A stretch of DNA of 46,229 bases from Sediminispirochaeta bajacaliforniensis DSM 16054 (GCF_000378205.1 NZ_KB899432.1:1-46229); one strand, 5' to 3'; positions 15,887 to 24,754 are shown, counted from the first letter of the stretch. Notes: generated by a model not told the origin, from the letters alone. Translations and numbers: made by a program.

Positions 15887-17619
15887 AAAAGCTTCGCTCC
15901 AATGTTCTTGTCGTCCTCACCCTTATTTTGAGTGTTATAACTCTTTTTGTGGAACAGAGCAGCCTTGCTGTTGATTTTGCCTTTTATTCGAATATCCTTG
16001 ATTTTATTGTTCTTTTCCTGCTTCTTTTCGAGGTGTATCGCGATTTTGCCGAGGCAAAGCTGAGATGGCTCTATTTTCGGCGAAACATCCTTTCCCTGCT
16101 CTTTGTTCTCGCTTTTGCCGTACTCTTTGTCTATAACAAGCTTATCTATGTCGGTCGGGCACCCGACGATCTCATGGGTCTAAGTCTCGGTGTTGTCATC
16201 GTGAGGAATATTTTTATTCTTTTAAAGACCTTCAGCAGAATCATGCGCCTGAATACCTTTGTAGAAAGCATCTCTGTTCATCCTGCCCAGACTATCCTGT
16301 TTAGCTTTCTGTTGGTGATCCTGACCGGAGCCCTTTATCTTATGGCTCCCTTCACTACCATCTCGCCGGGGGGGCTCGGTTTTCTTGATGCGCTTTTTAC
16401 CTCTACCAGTGCTGTTTGTGTTACCGGATTGATTGTGGTGGACACCGCTACGGTTTTTACCTTCTGGGGACATCTTGGTATCCTGATTCTGATTCAGATC
16501 GGCGGCCTCTCGATCATGATCATCAGCTATTTTACCATCTTCCTTTTTCGTCGTCAGGTGAGCCTGGAAGAAAAGCTGTTGATCAGTTATATGCTCAGCG
16601 AAAAGGATATGACCAATCTTGCCAGAAATCTACGAACAATCATCTTTTCCAGCTTTTTTTTAGAGGCGGCCGGCGCCCTTTTGCTCTATTTCCCCATGAA
16701 GGGAGCAGCTGGTGGAGGTTCTGAGAGTGCCGTGTTTCTCGCAGTTTTTCATGCCGTATCCGCCTTCTGTAATGCGGGTTTCGCCCTCTTTTCCGACAGC
16801 CTCGAGCAATTTCGCGGCATGCTTTCGGTGAACCTTGTGGTGGCGGCGCTTATTATCATCGGCGGAATCAGTTTTGCGGTGATTAGCGATCTCCGACATT
16901 TTTTTTCTGTCCGTATCGTTGCGCTTTTTCGCAGACGGCGACCGGGAATAGGCTCTATTAGTTTGAATAGTAGGCTGGTTCTCGTGGGAACGGCCGTTCT
17001 TCTGCTTTCCGGTACCTACCTTGTTTATGGTCTGGAGCATACGGGAGCCCTTGCGCAGCTTCCTCTTGCGCAACAGTACCTCTCTGCTTTTTTTCAGTCG
17101 GTAACCCTGCGAACGGCCGGCTTTAATACCATCCCCTTTGATTCTCTGAAGAGCCCCACCCTTTTAGTTATGATCGTGTTTATGTTTATCGGGGCTGCTT
17201 CGGGAAGTACGGCCGGCGGTGTGAAAATAAACAATATTGCAATTGTGTGGGCTTATATTCGTTCGGTACTTCGCGGAGGGGGGCAGGCGACGATCATGCG
17301 TCGTTCCATCGAACCGGAGCAGGTCAACAGCGCCTTTCTTGTGCTCCTTTTTGGGGTTTCCGCTGTTTTCGGGGGGACTATCCTGCTTTCCGCCAGCGAA
17401 CGTGCTCCGCTGGATCGGATTCTTTTCGAGGCGGTTTCTGCTTTTGGTACCGTCGGTCTTTCGACGGGAATCACCGCAGGGCTAAGCAGTATGGGGAAAT
17501 GGGTGATCATTTCTTTGATGTTTATGGGGCGTCTCGGTCCCTTGACGATTCTTGCCGCCGTTTCCAGGCAGGGGAAACGGTCCCCGGTTGCCTATCCTAC
17601 AGGTAATATTTCTACGTGA
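15883..17619 (+). CDS. ktrB: K+ (or Na+-coupled K+) uptake protein, TrkH/KtrB family
   Basis: The membrane channel subunit of a Ktr/Trk system, 578 residues. The four pore loops are visible: TSTSAVCVTGLIVV, AFCNAGFALFSDS, LRTAGFNTIPF and GTVGLSTGITAGL, each with the selectivity-filter Gly. Compared with typical KtrB (about 450 residues), about 110-120 extra N-terminal residues carry several additional hydrophobic helices and a basic segment. Start GTG 15883 overlaps the epimerase stop. The RCK regulatory partner KtrA follows 22 bp later. The subunits together import K+, the first response to osmotic upshift. TrkH is an alternative name; the single-RCK partner favours the Ktr type. Confidence 0.9.
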   Translation: MKKLRSNVLVVLTLILSVITLFVEQSSLAVDFAFYSNILDFIVLFLLLFEVYRDFAEAKLRWLYFRRNILSLLFVLAFAVLFVYNKLIYVGRAPDDLMGLSLGVVIVRNIFILLKTFSRIMRLNTFVESISVHPAQTILFSFLLVILTGALYLMAPFTTISPGGLGFLDALFTSTSAVCVTGLIVVDTATVFTFWGHLGILILIQIGGLSIMIISYFTIFLFRRQVSLEEKLLISYMLSEKDMTNLARNLRTIIFSSFFLEAAGALLLYFPMKGAAGGGSESAVFLAVFHAVSAFCNAGFALFSDSLEQFRGMLSVNLVVAALIIIGGISFAVISDLRHFFSVRIVALFRRRRPGIGSISLNSRLVLVGTAVLLLSGTYLVYGLEHTGALAQLPLAQQYLSAFFQSVTLRTAGFNTIPFDSLKSPTLLVMIVFMFIGAASGSTAGGVKINNIAIVWAYIRSVLRGGGQATIMRRSIEPEQVNSAFLVLLFGVSAVFGGTILLSASERAPLDRILFEAVSAFGTVGLSTGITAGLSSMGKWVIISLMFMGRLGPLTILAAVSRQGKRSPVAYPTGNIST

Positions 17620-17641
17620 TGTGTGACGAGAGGGAGGAAAT

Positions 17642-18334
17642 ATGGCACGAGAGCGTGTTTTTGCGGTAATCGGACTTGGTACCTTTGGTCGCCAGGTCTC
17701 TCTTGAACTTTCGGCTCGGGGAGGAAAGGTGATCGCCGTTGATAATCAGCCTAAACAGGTGGAGGCTGTGAAAGATGCGGTGACACAGGCCGTTTTGGTG
17801 GATGCCACCGACGAGGAGGGGCTCTCCGCTCTTAGCCTTGAAGAGGTGGATGTCGCCATCGTGGCAATAGGCGACGCCGTTGAATCGGGGATTCTTACCA
17901 CCGCCATACTCAAACGCAGCGGGGTTCCCTATATTGTGGCCAGGGCCATCAGTGAGATTCACGCCCAGGTTCTTCGGCAGGTAGGTGCCGACGAGGTGAT
18001 CAACCTTGAAGTCGATGAAGGAAGAAGGATTGCCCAGCGACTTATTGCCCCCCATGTTCTTGATCGAATCCCCATAAGCAGTTCCATCAGCTTTGCCGAG
18101 GTCTATGTCCCCCGCAGCTTCGTCAACAGTACCCTGGTTCGACTCGATCTTCGCAAACGCTTCTCCATCAACGTTATCGCCATAAAACGGACCACCCTTT
18201 CGGTGGATGAAGTAGGTAATCCCCTGAAAAATGAAGAGGTGATATTCCCGGACAGCGAAACGGTACTCCTCGAGCAGGATGTTTTGCTGGTAGTCGGAAA
18301 AAATGAGGATATAGAAGCGGTTAAAGATTATTAG
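17642..18334 (+). CDS. ktrA: K+ uptake regulatory subunit, TrkA/KtrA family
   Basis: A cytoplasmic gating ring subunit, 230 residues. The RCK-N Rossmann domain has GLGTFG (residues 11-16) and the acidic end of beta-2 (VIAVD), then DATDEEGL and VAIGD, for NAD(H)/ATP-ADP binding. The RCK-C domain (about 140-230) ends with QDVLLVVGKNEDIEAVKDY. The length equals a single RCK unit, as in KtrA, not the duplicated TrkA of enterics. GGGAGG lies upstream of the ATG. It pairs with KtrB at 15883. It is followed at 8 bp by a membrane PAS protein, which may sense conditions for the system. Confidence 0.93.
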   Translation: MARERVFAVIGLGTFGRQVSLELSARGGKVIAVDNQPKQVEAVKDAVTQAVLVDATDEEGLSALSLEEVDVAIVAIGDAVESGILTTAILKRSGVPYIVARAISEIHAQVLRQVGADEVINLEVDEGRRIAQRLIAPHVLDRIPISSSISFAEVYVPRSFVNSTLVRLDLRKRFSINVIAIKRTTLSVDEVGNPLKNEEVIFPDSETVLLEQDVLLVVGKNEDIEAVKDY

Positions 18335-18342
18335 GAGCTGAT

Positions 18343-19164
18343 ATGATCATTGTATCGAAGCGGAACATTCTTCTTCTTGGATTTTTAACGGTTTTGACCG
18401 TTCTTGTCCTCGGAGTAATCGGATATCGGTTTTTTCTCCACCCCGAGCTTGCTTCCCAGCTTGGTTTTAAACTGACGGCGGAGCGTTTTTTGTTTATTGC
18501 CGTGGTTGTGGCTACAATCCTTGCACTTTTTTACGGTGCCGCACTGATGCGAAGCCGCAACGTGAGTCGTGAAATCGAAAAGATGATCGAACATACCGGT
18601 TCCGATGATTACAAACCGGAAGTGAGCTTGAGAAAACTTGGGCGCCTGGGACGGCAGATCAGCCGTCTCTACACCAGGCTCAACGAACTCAACCGTAAAC
18701 TTGTGCTCAGAATCGGAGCCCAGTCTTCTCTCATCGGTTTTCTTGTCGGCAATATGAACCAACCCATCCTTATCACGGATATTCTTGGCCGTATTCAGTA
18801 CATCAGCAAAGGCTATGTGGAAAAAAAGAAGGCAAGCCGTTCCGAATTGCTAAGCGATTTTGTGGAGAATCTTTCTGCGGATATTGTGACCCAATCGATT
18901 TTGTCCAAGGCTGCAAACAGCCATGCGGCCGTCGATGTTTACCTTGAAAAGGAAAAAGAACAGATCACCGTTCATCCCGTCTATAATCGTGACGGGGATG
19001 TATCCTACCTTGTCTTTGATTTCAGCCATGAGCACTTCTTTTCCAGGGAAGCCCTCGTGCCCGAGACGCGGGATGCCGAGGGTGGACGACAACATCGGCC
19101 GAAAAAAGACTCTTTTTTCGGCGGGATTGGTGCTATCTTTAGACGCAATGGAAAGAAGGGCTAA
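18343..19164 (+). CDS. Membrane-anchored PAS-like protein, unknown function
   Basis: 273 residues. Two N-terminal transmembrane segments (about 6-26 and 45-65) are followed by a basic, helical linker, then a probable PAS domain (about 128-225: GNMNQPILITDILGRIQYISKGYVE, then VHPVYNRDGDVSYLVFDFS). The tail is charged and ends in a basic RRNGKKG. No kinase, cyclase or DNA-binding domain is attached, so it may act by binding a partner. It is last in the K+ uptake cluster (8 bp after ktrA), which suggests a sensor or accessory role there. I do not recognise a named family. Confidence 0.65.
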   Translation: MIIVSKRNILLLGFLTVLTVLVLGVIGYRFFLHPELASQLGFKLTAERFLFIAVVVATILALFYGAALMRSRNVSREIEKMIEHTGSDDYKPEVSLRKLGRLGRQISRLYTRLNELNRKLVLRIGAQSSLIGFLVGNMNQPILITDILGRIQYISKGYVEKKKASRSELLSDFVENLSADIVTQSILSKAANSHAAVDVYLEKEKEQITVHPVYNRDGDVSYLVFDFSHEHFFSREALVPETRDAEGGRQHRPKKDSFFGGIGAIFRRNGKKG

Positions 19165-19191
19165 GAAACAGCAATTGGAGATTTTTTTTCG

Positions 19192-19220
19192 TTGAATATC
19201 CTTCGCCTTTTCGTTAACCT
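19192..19220 (+). promoter_or_regulatory. Possible nrdJ promoter
   Basis: -35 TTGAAT (19192-19197), 17-bp spacer, -10 TAACCT (19215-19220); a moderate match. It would give a leader of about 90 bases containing the hairpin at 19244-19286. Confidence 0.4.
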
Positions 19221-19243
19221 TAGTGCTGTTTGAATTCATGAAT

Positions 19244-19286
19244 GCCTGTCCGGTGGAGTGGGGTGGTGTTCCACCGGCGGACAGGC
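19244..19286 (+). promoter_or_regulatory. Strong hairpin in the nrdJ leader
   Basis: Left arm GCCTGTCCGGTGG (19244-19256) pairs with CCACC-GGC-GGACAGGC (19271-19286), giving 13 pairs with a 3-base bulge and a 14-base G/T-rich loop. It is not followed by a T-run, so it is not an ordinary terminator. It lies 31 bases before ATG 19318 and 23 bases before the GGGAGG site. It is too small to be a complete cobalamin riboswitch. Confidence 0.6.
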
Positions 19287-19317
19287 GCTCTTAAGCGAAA
19301 CTATAACTGGGAGGACA

Positions 19318-21801
19318 ATGGTGTCGTTACAGAAGAATGCTCTCAACGATCTGGGAAGAAAAATCTTTCTTGATCGATATGCATTGAAAGACGGATCGAA
19401 GAAATCACTGAAAGTGGGGGATATTGTTGTCGTCGTTAGCAATCCCCAAACCGGTCAGCGGGAGATCGGTTCCGTCACTGCAATGGAAAACGGCACCGTT
19501 ATCGTCAAACTTGATACAGGCGAAGAGGTCGAGCGGAACCTTGAGCATGTAGATAAGCCTCTTGAAACGACCCCTGCTCAGATGATAAAGCGAGTGGCCT
19601 CCGGTATTGCCATGGAGGAGAGCGAAGAGAAGCGTGAAGAGTGGACGGAACGTTTTCGCTGGCTTCTCGAGGATTGGCGTTTTGTGCCCGGCGGACGTAT
19701 CCTGACAGGAGCGGGAACCGATCAGAATCTTACCTATTACAACTGCTACGTTATTCCCAGCCCCGAAGACAGCCGGGGCGGGATCATCAAAACCCTGGGA
19801 CACATGACCGAGATCATGAGCCGGGGCGGTGGGGTCGGTATCAATCTTACCTCGCTGCGGCCTCATCACGCTTATGTGAAAGGGGTAAACGGCCGTTCTT
19901 CCGGATCCGTAAGTTGGGGAGCCCTCTATAGCTTTGTTACAGGTCTGATCGAGCAGGGGGGCAGCCGTAGGGGGGCCTTGATGCTTATCCTCAATGTCTG
20001 GCATCCCGATATCCTCGAGTTTATTTCAAGTAAGCGGCAGATGGGGCAGATCACCAATGCGAATATCAGCGTCGGTATTACCGACGACTTTATGAAGGCC
20101 GTCAAAGAGGACCTTGATTGGGAACTGGTGTTTCCCGATACCAATTATCCCGGTTATGATAAGGAGTGGGACGGCGACTTCGTGGCCTGGAAGGCTGCGG
20201 GCAAGCCTGTTAATGTCTATCGTAAGGTGAAAGCTCGGGAGATTTGGAATTCCATTATCGAAAGCGCCTGGGCAAGCGCCGAGCCGGGAATCTTTTTCGT
20301 CGATCGCTACAATGCCATGAGCAATTCCGGTTATTACGCCAGGATCCAGTGTACCAATCCTTGTGGGGAGCAGGGACTGCCGAGTTGGGGGGTCTGCAAT
20401 CTCGGGGCGGTCAATCTATCGCGCTTTGCAAAAGGTAACGATGTGGATTGGGATAACCTTGGCCGCACCGTTCGCTATGCCGTCCGTTTTCTTGATGATG
20501 TAATCGACAATACTCCCTATTTTTTTGAGGCAAACAAAGAGCAGCAGCTTTCGGAACGAAGGGTGGGGCTCGGCACAATGGGCCTTGCGGAATTGATGAT
20601 CAAGCTGAAGATTCGCTATGGTAGTAAGGAATCCGAGGCTTTTCTTGATAAACTGTATCGCTTTATAGCTGTTGAGGCGTACCGTTCCAGCAGCGATACC
20701 GCCAAAGAGAAGGGAAGTTTCCCCAAGTTCGAGGTCGTACCATTTCTTGAAAGCGGCTTTATGAAAGGGATGCCTGAGGAAATTCGGAAAAAGATCACCG
20801 AGAATGGTATGAGAAATGTTACGCTTCTGACCCAGGCTCCTACCGGGACTACCGGAACAATGGTTGGAACTTCCACAGGAATCGAACCCTATTACTTTTG
20901 GGAATGGGAACGACGCGGAAGAATGGGGAGCAATATCGAGCGGGTTGGTGTCTATGACGAATGGCGGAAGGCCAATCCCGATGCGGAGCAGCTTCCCGAC
21001 TATTTTGTTTCTGCCATGGATCTTTCTCCGGAAGAGCATGTCAGGGTCCAGGCCTCCATCCAGCGCTGGGTCGATTCAAGTATCAGTAAAACCTGTAACG
21101 TCCCCAACCAGTACACCGTAGAGCAGACAAAGCAGCTCTATGAACTAATGTATGATCTTGGCTGTAAGGGTGGCACCATCTATCGTGACGGCAGCAGAGA
21201 CGAGCAGGTATTGAACCTGAAGAAAGAGGAAGAAAAGAAAGAAGGTCCGGTCGATGTGAAGCAGATCAAGCCGAGGGTCCGTCCTACGATGCTTCGCGGA
21301 GTCACCTATCGCAAACATACTCCCATCGGAACCGCGTACATTACCGTTAATGCCGACGGTGCCAGTATGGAAGAGCCCTTCGAGGTCTTTATCAACGTTG
21401 CAAAGGTGGGATCGGATGTTGCTGCCGATGCCGAAGGTCTGGGACGACTTATTAGTCTCATTCTGCGCATACCCAGCCCCCTGGGGCCGGTCGAGCGGGC
21501 AAAGGCAGTGATTGCTCAGTTACGGAGCATTGGCAGCGGCCGTCAGCGTGGTTTTGGAAAGAACCGGGTGATGAGCCTTCCCGATGCGGTGGCCCAGGCC
21601 CTGGAAGAACATATCGGTACGGTCTTCGGTGAAAGCAGCTATCCGGTACTGCCGGATGAGGAAGAAGAGGAGGCTGCAAAGCAGTTCGCCTTTTCCTTCG
21701 ATGCACTTCATGCCGATATCTGTCCCGTCTGCGGAAATGCTACCTTTATGTTTATCGAGGGCTGCAAGAAGTGTCACAGCTGCGGCCATAGCGAGTGCTG
21801 A
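19318..21801 (+). CDS. nrdJ: Class II (adenosylcobalamin-dependent) ribonucleoside-diphosphate reductase
   Basis: 827 residues; reduces ribonucleotides to deoxyribonucleotides for DNA synthesis, using B12 instead of a tyrosyl radical subunit, so it works with or without oxygen. Active-site motif NPCGEQ gives Asn347, Cys349 and Glu351. The first redox Cys is in YYNCYVIPSPED. The C-terminal CPVCGNATFMFIEGCKKCHSC is the zinc-ribbon/thiol-relay tail usual in NrdJ. An N-terminal beta-rich extension (first ~90 residues, VGDIVVVVSNPQTGQ) precedes the core. GGGAGG lies before ATG 19318; an in-frame ATG at 19258 falls inside the leader hairpin and is unlikely to be the start. A shared terminator with adhE follows. 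Confidence 0.95.
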   Translation: MVSLQKNALNDLGRKIFLDRYALKDGSKKSLKVGDIVVVVSNPQTGQREIGSVTAMENGTVIVKLDTGEEVERNLEHVDKPLETTPAQMIKRVASGIAMEESEEKREEWTERFRWLLEDWRFVPGGRILTGAGTDQNLTYYNCYVIPSPEDSRGGIIKTLGHMTEIMSRGGGVGINLTSLRPHHAYVKGVNGRSSGSVSWGALYSFVTGLIEQGGSRRGALMLILNVWHPDILEFISSKRQMGQITNANISVGITDDFMKAVKEDLDWELVFPDTNYPGYDKEWDGDFVAWKAAGKPVNVYRKVKAREIWNSIIESAWASAEPGIFFVDRYNAMSNSGYYARIQCTNPCGEQGLPSWGVCNLGAVNLSRFAKGNDVDWDNLGRTVRYAVRFLDDVIDNTPYFFEANKEQQLSERRVGLGTMGLAELMIKLKIRYGSKESEAFLDKLYRFIAVEAYRSSSDTAKEKGSFPKFEVVPFLESGFMKGMPEEIRKKITENGMRNVTLLTQAPTGTTGTMVGTSTGIEPYYFWEWERRGRMGSNIERVGVYDEWRKANPDAEQLPDYFVSAMDLSPEEHVRVQASIQRWVDSSISKTCNVPNQYTVEQTKQLYELMYDLGCKGGTIYRDGSRDEQVLNLKKEEEKKEGPVDVKQIKPRVRPTMLRGVTYRKHTPIGTAYITVNADGASMEEPFEVFINVAKVGSDVAADAEGLGRLISLILRIPSPLGPVERAKAVIAQLRSIGSGRQRGFGKNRVMSLPDAVAQALEEHIGTVFGESSYPVLPDEEEEEAAKQFAFSFDALHADICPVCGNATFMFIEGCKKCHSCGHSEC

Positions 21802-21855
21802 GCCCTTTGGGGAGCCATTGCCCATGGCTGCTTTTGATATGCATAAGCGAAAATG

Positions 21856-21900
21856 AAAAAGGCCGGCCGCAGTAAATGTCCTCGGCCGGCCCTGCCGTCT
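21856..21900. terminator. Bidirectional terminator between nrdJ and adhE
   Basis: GGCCGGCCG (21861-21869) and CGGCCGGCC (21883-21891) form a 9-bp GC stem. AAAATGAAAAA on the left gives a T-run for adhE on the minus strand; GTCTTTT on the right serves nrdJ less well. Confidence 0.85.
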
Positions 21901-21901
21901 T

Positions 21902-24556
21902 TTATGCTTCTGTTATGTATGCTGTTGTCACTGATTTTCCTGCAAAAGCAGCCATATAGAGATCTTTGATCTCATTGATGAGAGGGTAACGGGGATTTGC
22001 CCCGGTGCACTGATCGTCGAAGGCCGCCTCTGCCATGGCATCCAGCTCCTTCGTAAAGGCTTCTTCCTTGATACCCGCTTCAGCAATACTTTTCGGAATA
22101 TCCAGCTCCGCTTTTAGTTTTGTGATCGCATCAAGCAGCTTATCGACCTTTTCCTCCATTGTCCCTCCCCCGAGACCGAGATAATCGGCGAGCCTGGCGT
22201 AGCGCTCTGCCGCCTGGGGATGAGTGTACTGGGGAAAGGTACCTTGCTTTGCCGGAGCCTCCGAAGCGTTGAAACGCACTACCTGGTTGATCAGGAGGGC
22301 GTTTGCCAGCCCGTGGGGGAGGTGAAAAAAGCTGCCGAGCTTGTGGGCCATGGAATGACAAACCCCGAGAAAGGCATTTGCAAAAGCCATTCCTGCCATA
22401 TTCGAAGCATGGTGTACTTTTTCCCGTGCCTCCATATCGGCCGCACCGAATCGATAGGCCCTTGGCAGATATTCAAAGAGAAGGCGTATGGATTCCATAG
22501 CCAGAGGAGTTGTATATTCAGTGGCAAGCATACTTGCAATTGCCTCAAGTCCATGAGTGACTGCGTCGATACCGGAGTATGCTGTCAGCCTTGCGGGCAT
22601 CTGAGCGGCAAGTTCCGCATCGCAGATTGCCATGTCGGGGGTAAGGGCATAGTCGGCAATGGGATACTTGATGCCTGTTTCATCGTCGGTAATGACCGCA
22701 AAAGGGGTTACTTCGCTTCCCGTTCCACTGGTGGTGGGAATTGCGATGAGGCTCGCCTTTTGGCCCATCTCGGGAAAGCGGTACACCCGTTTTCGGATAT
22801 CCATAAAACGCGCCGCGAGATCCTGAAAGTGCACCTCCGGGTGTTCATAGAGAACCCACATGATTTTAGCAGCGTCCATGGGGCTTCCGCCGCCAAAGGC
22901 AATAATCAGATCCGGTTGAAAGGCGTCCATCCGCCTGACCCCCGTTCGGGCGTTGGAGAGGGTGGGATCGGCCTGTACCTCGCTGAAAATTTCCGTTTTG
23001 ATGCCCATCCTTTCAAGACGGTCGGTAAGCACCTTGGTCATTCCCGAGTCGAAAAGAAAGCGGTCGGTGACGATGAAGGCTTTCTTTTTCCCTTCAAGTT
23101 CTTCGAGGGCAACGGGAAGCGAACCTCTTTTGAAAAAAACCTTTTTTGGGGCACGAAACCACAACATGTTTTCCCTCCTTGCCGCAATGGTTTTATAGTT
23201 GAGTAATTGTTCCGGTCCGACATTCTTGCTTACGGAATTGCCTCCCCAACTCCCGCAGCCAAGGGTAAGGCTCGGCTCCAGTGAAAAATTATAGATATCG
23301 CCAATGGCACCCTGACTCGCCGGCATGTTGACCAGGGTCCTTCCCGTTTTCATGGTTGCTCCGAATCGTTCGATTCGTTCTCTGTTTGCAGGGTTGGTGT
23401 AAAGCACACTGGTATGACCAAGCCCTCCGAAGGTGACCAAAGCTGCGGCTGTTTCCAGGGCCTGTGAAAACTCTTTTTTCTTGTAGAGGGCCAAAACCGG
23501 GCTTAGTTTTTCAGCGCTCAGCGGCTCCTTGCTTCCCACTGCTTCGACTTCGGCAACCAGCACTTTAGTGGATTCGGGAACCGTGAAACCCGCCATTCCG
23601 GCAATAGTCGAGGCTTTCTGGCCGACTACTTTGGGAGATAGTTTTCCTTCGCCGAACATCAGCCGACCAAGCTTTTCTTTTTCCTCTTTGTCGAGAATGT
23701 AAGCGCCGCGGCACACCAGCTCGCTTTTTACCTCTCGGTAGATTTTCTCGACAACCACAACGGACTGTTCACTGGCGCAGATCATGCCGTTGTCGAAGGT
23801 TTTGCTCATCAAAATGGAACTCACCGCCATTTTGACATCCGCACTCTCGTCTATCAGTGCCGGAGTGTTACCGGCTCCGACACCTATGGCTGGGGTTCCG
23901 CTCGAATATGCCGCCTTTACCATGCCTGGGCCTCCTGTTGCGAGGATAAGGCTGATAGACGGGTGTTCCATCAGTTGCCTGCTTAGTTCGACCGAAGGTT
24001 CTTCGATCCAGCCGACGATATCTTTCGGTGCCCCTGCAGCCACCGCTGCTTCAAGAACGATCCTGGCGGCCTCTATGGTACACACCTTTGCCCGGGGATG
24101 GGGACTGAAGATGATACCGTTTCGTGTTTTAAGGGCAAGGAGGGCCTTGAAAATGGTTGTGCTTGTCGGGTTCGTTGTAGGCACTACACCGGCAATGACA
24201 CCAAGTGGTTCGGCAATTTTTGTGACCCCAAAGGTGAGGTCCTCCTCTATGATCCCACAGCTCTTCATGTCTTTATACTTATTGTAGATATATTCCGATG
24301 CAAAGTGGTTTTTGATCACCTTATCCTCGGTGACTCCCATTCCTGTTTCCTTGGCGGCAAGCTTAGCCAATTCGATTCTTGCCCCGGCCGCCGCCATGGC
24401 AGCGGCTCGGAAGATGGCGTCCACCTGCTGTTGATTGTATCGGGCATAGCGGGCTTGTGCCGCCGCTACCTTCCGAATACTGTCGTTAAGCATTGCTTCA
24501 CCGCCGATCGGCTGTGCTTTATGTGGTTCCCGCTTGAGTTTGCTTTCGATAGACAT
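21902..24556 (-). CDS. adhE: Bifunctional acetaldehyde/alcohol dehydrogenase
   Basis: 884 residues; reduces acetyl-CoA to ethanol in two NADH-dependent steps and disposes of fermentation electrons. The N-terminal CoA-acylating aldehyde dehydrogenase has catalytic Cys260 in NGMICASEQS and the GVGAGNTPALID nucleotide region. The C-terminal iron-type alcohol dehydrogenase has FGGGSPMDAAK and the His-rich metal site GVCHSMAHKLGSFFHLPHGLANA. It usually assembles into helical filaments (spirosomes). AAAGGAGG precedes the ATG. Its promoter at 24602-24630 is embedded in several TATCGA-type repeats, suggesting redox or carbon repression. Divergent from arcA. Confidence 0.97.
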   Translation of the reverse strand: MSIESKLKREPHKAQPIGGEAMLNDSIRKVAAAQARYARYNQQQVDAIFRAAAMAAAGARIELAKLAAKETGMGVTEDKVIKNHFASEYIYNKYKDMKSCGIIEEDLTFGVTKIAEPLGVIAGVVPTTNPTSTTIFKALLALKTRNGIIFSPHPRAKVCTIEAARIVLEAAVAAGAPKDIVGWIEEPSVELSRQLMEHPSISLILATGGPGMVKAAYSSGTPAIGVGAGNTPALIDESADVKMAVSSILMSKTFDNGMICASEQSVVVVEKIYREVKSELVCRGAYILDKEEKEKLGRLMFGEGKLSPKVVGQKASTIAGMAGFTVPESTKVLVAEVEAVGSKEPLSAEKLSPVLALYKKKEFSQALETAAALVTFGGLGHTSVLYTNPANRERIERFGATMKTGRTLVNMPASQGAIGDIYNFSLEPSLTLGCGSWGGNSVSKNVGPEQLLNYKTIAARRENMLWFRAPKKVFFKRGSLPVALEELEGKKKAFIVTDRFLFDSGMTKVLTDRLERMGIKTEIFSEVQADPTLSNARTGVRRMDAFQPDLIIAFGGGSPMDAAKIMWVLYEHPEVHFQDLAARFMDIRKRVYRFPEMGQKASLIAIPTTSGTGSEVTPFAVITDDETGIKYPIADYALTPDMAICDAELAAQMPARLTAYSGIDAVTHGLEAIASMLATEYTTPLAMESIRLLFEYLPRAYRFGAADMEAREKVHHASNMAGMAFANAFLGVCHSMAHKLGSFFHLPHGLANALLINQVVRFNASEAPAKQGTFPQYTHPQAAERYARLADYLGLGGGTMEEKVDKLLDAITKLKAELDIPKSIAEAGIKEEAFTKELDAMAEAAFDDQCTGANPRYPLINEIKDLYMAAFAGKSVTTAYITEA

Positions 24557-24572
24557 GGTTACCTCCTTTAAT

Positions 24573-24650
24573 CGATAAAAAAATATCTAAAAACTGTGTA
24601 TATAGTATCGAGTAATTATCGAAAAGGCAAGTATCGATAAATAAATATCG
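24573..24650 (-). promoter_or_regulatory. Putative operator array of adhE (CGATA-N6-TATC repeats)
   Basis: Two copies of the same dyad, CGATA-AAAAAA-TATCT (24573-24588) and CGATA-AATAAA-TATCG (24635-24650), flank the adhE promoter. A third, differently spaced pair of TATCGA units (24606-24622) lies between -10 and -35. Such placement would let a bound dimer block RNA polymerase. The regulator is unknown; Rex-like redox control is one possibility, but the half-site is not the usual Rex one. Confidence 0.6.
24602..24630 (-). promoter_or_regulatory. Promoter of adhE
   Basis: On the minus strand: -35 TTGCCT (24625-24630), 17-bp spacer, -10 TACTAT (24602-24607). The leader is about 40 bases and includes AAAGGAGG. 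Confidence 0.7.
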
Positions 24651-24717
24651 TGTTAAAAAGAACGAAATCTGCCAATAAAGAGAATATTTTTATTACTACT
24701 GTAATAGTTACTATGCG

Positions 24718-24746
24718 TTGCGTCATTTTAAAAAAATGTATACCAT
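24718..24746 (+). promoter_or_regulatory. Possible promoter of arcA
   Basis: -35 TTGCGT (24718-24723), 17-bp spacer, -10 TACCAT (24741-24746). Only 8 bases separate the -10 from ATG 24755, so the message would be leaderless or nearly so. Confidence 0.45.
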
Positions 24747-24754
24747 ATCTTCTC

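Noticed and set aside
19165-19317. Cobalamin riboswitch before nrdJ
   Set aside because: The gap is 153 bases and I find no B12-box; only a single large hairpin is present.
22220-23206. 328-residue open frame antisense to adhE
   Set aside because: It lies fully inside the conserved adhE gene, and the protein shows no domain pattern; long antisense frames are expected from adhE codon usage.
24650-24754. N-terminal extension of arginine deiminase from 24650
   Set aside because: The 35 extra residues are unlike the family and cover the likely promoter.
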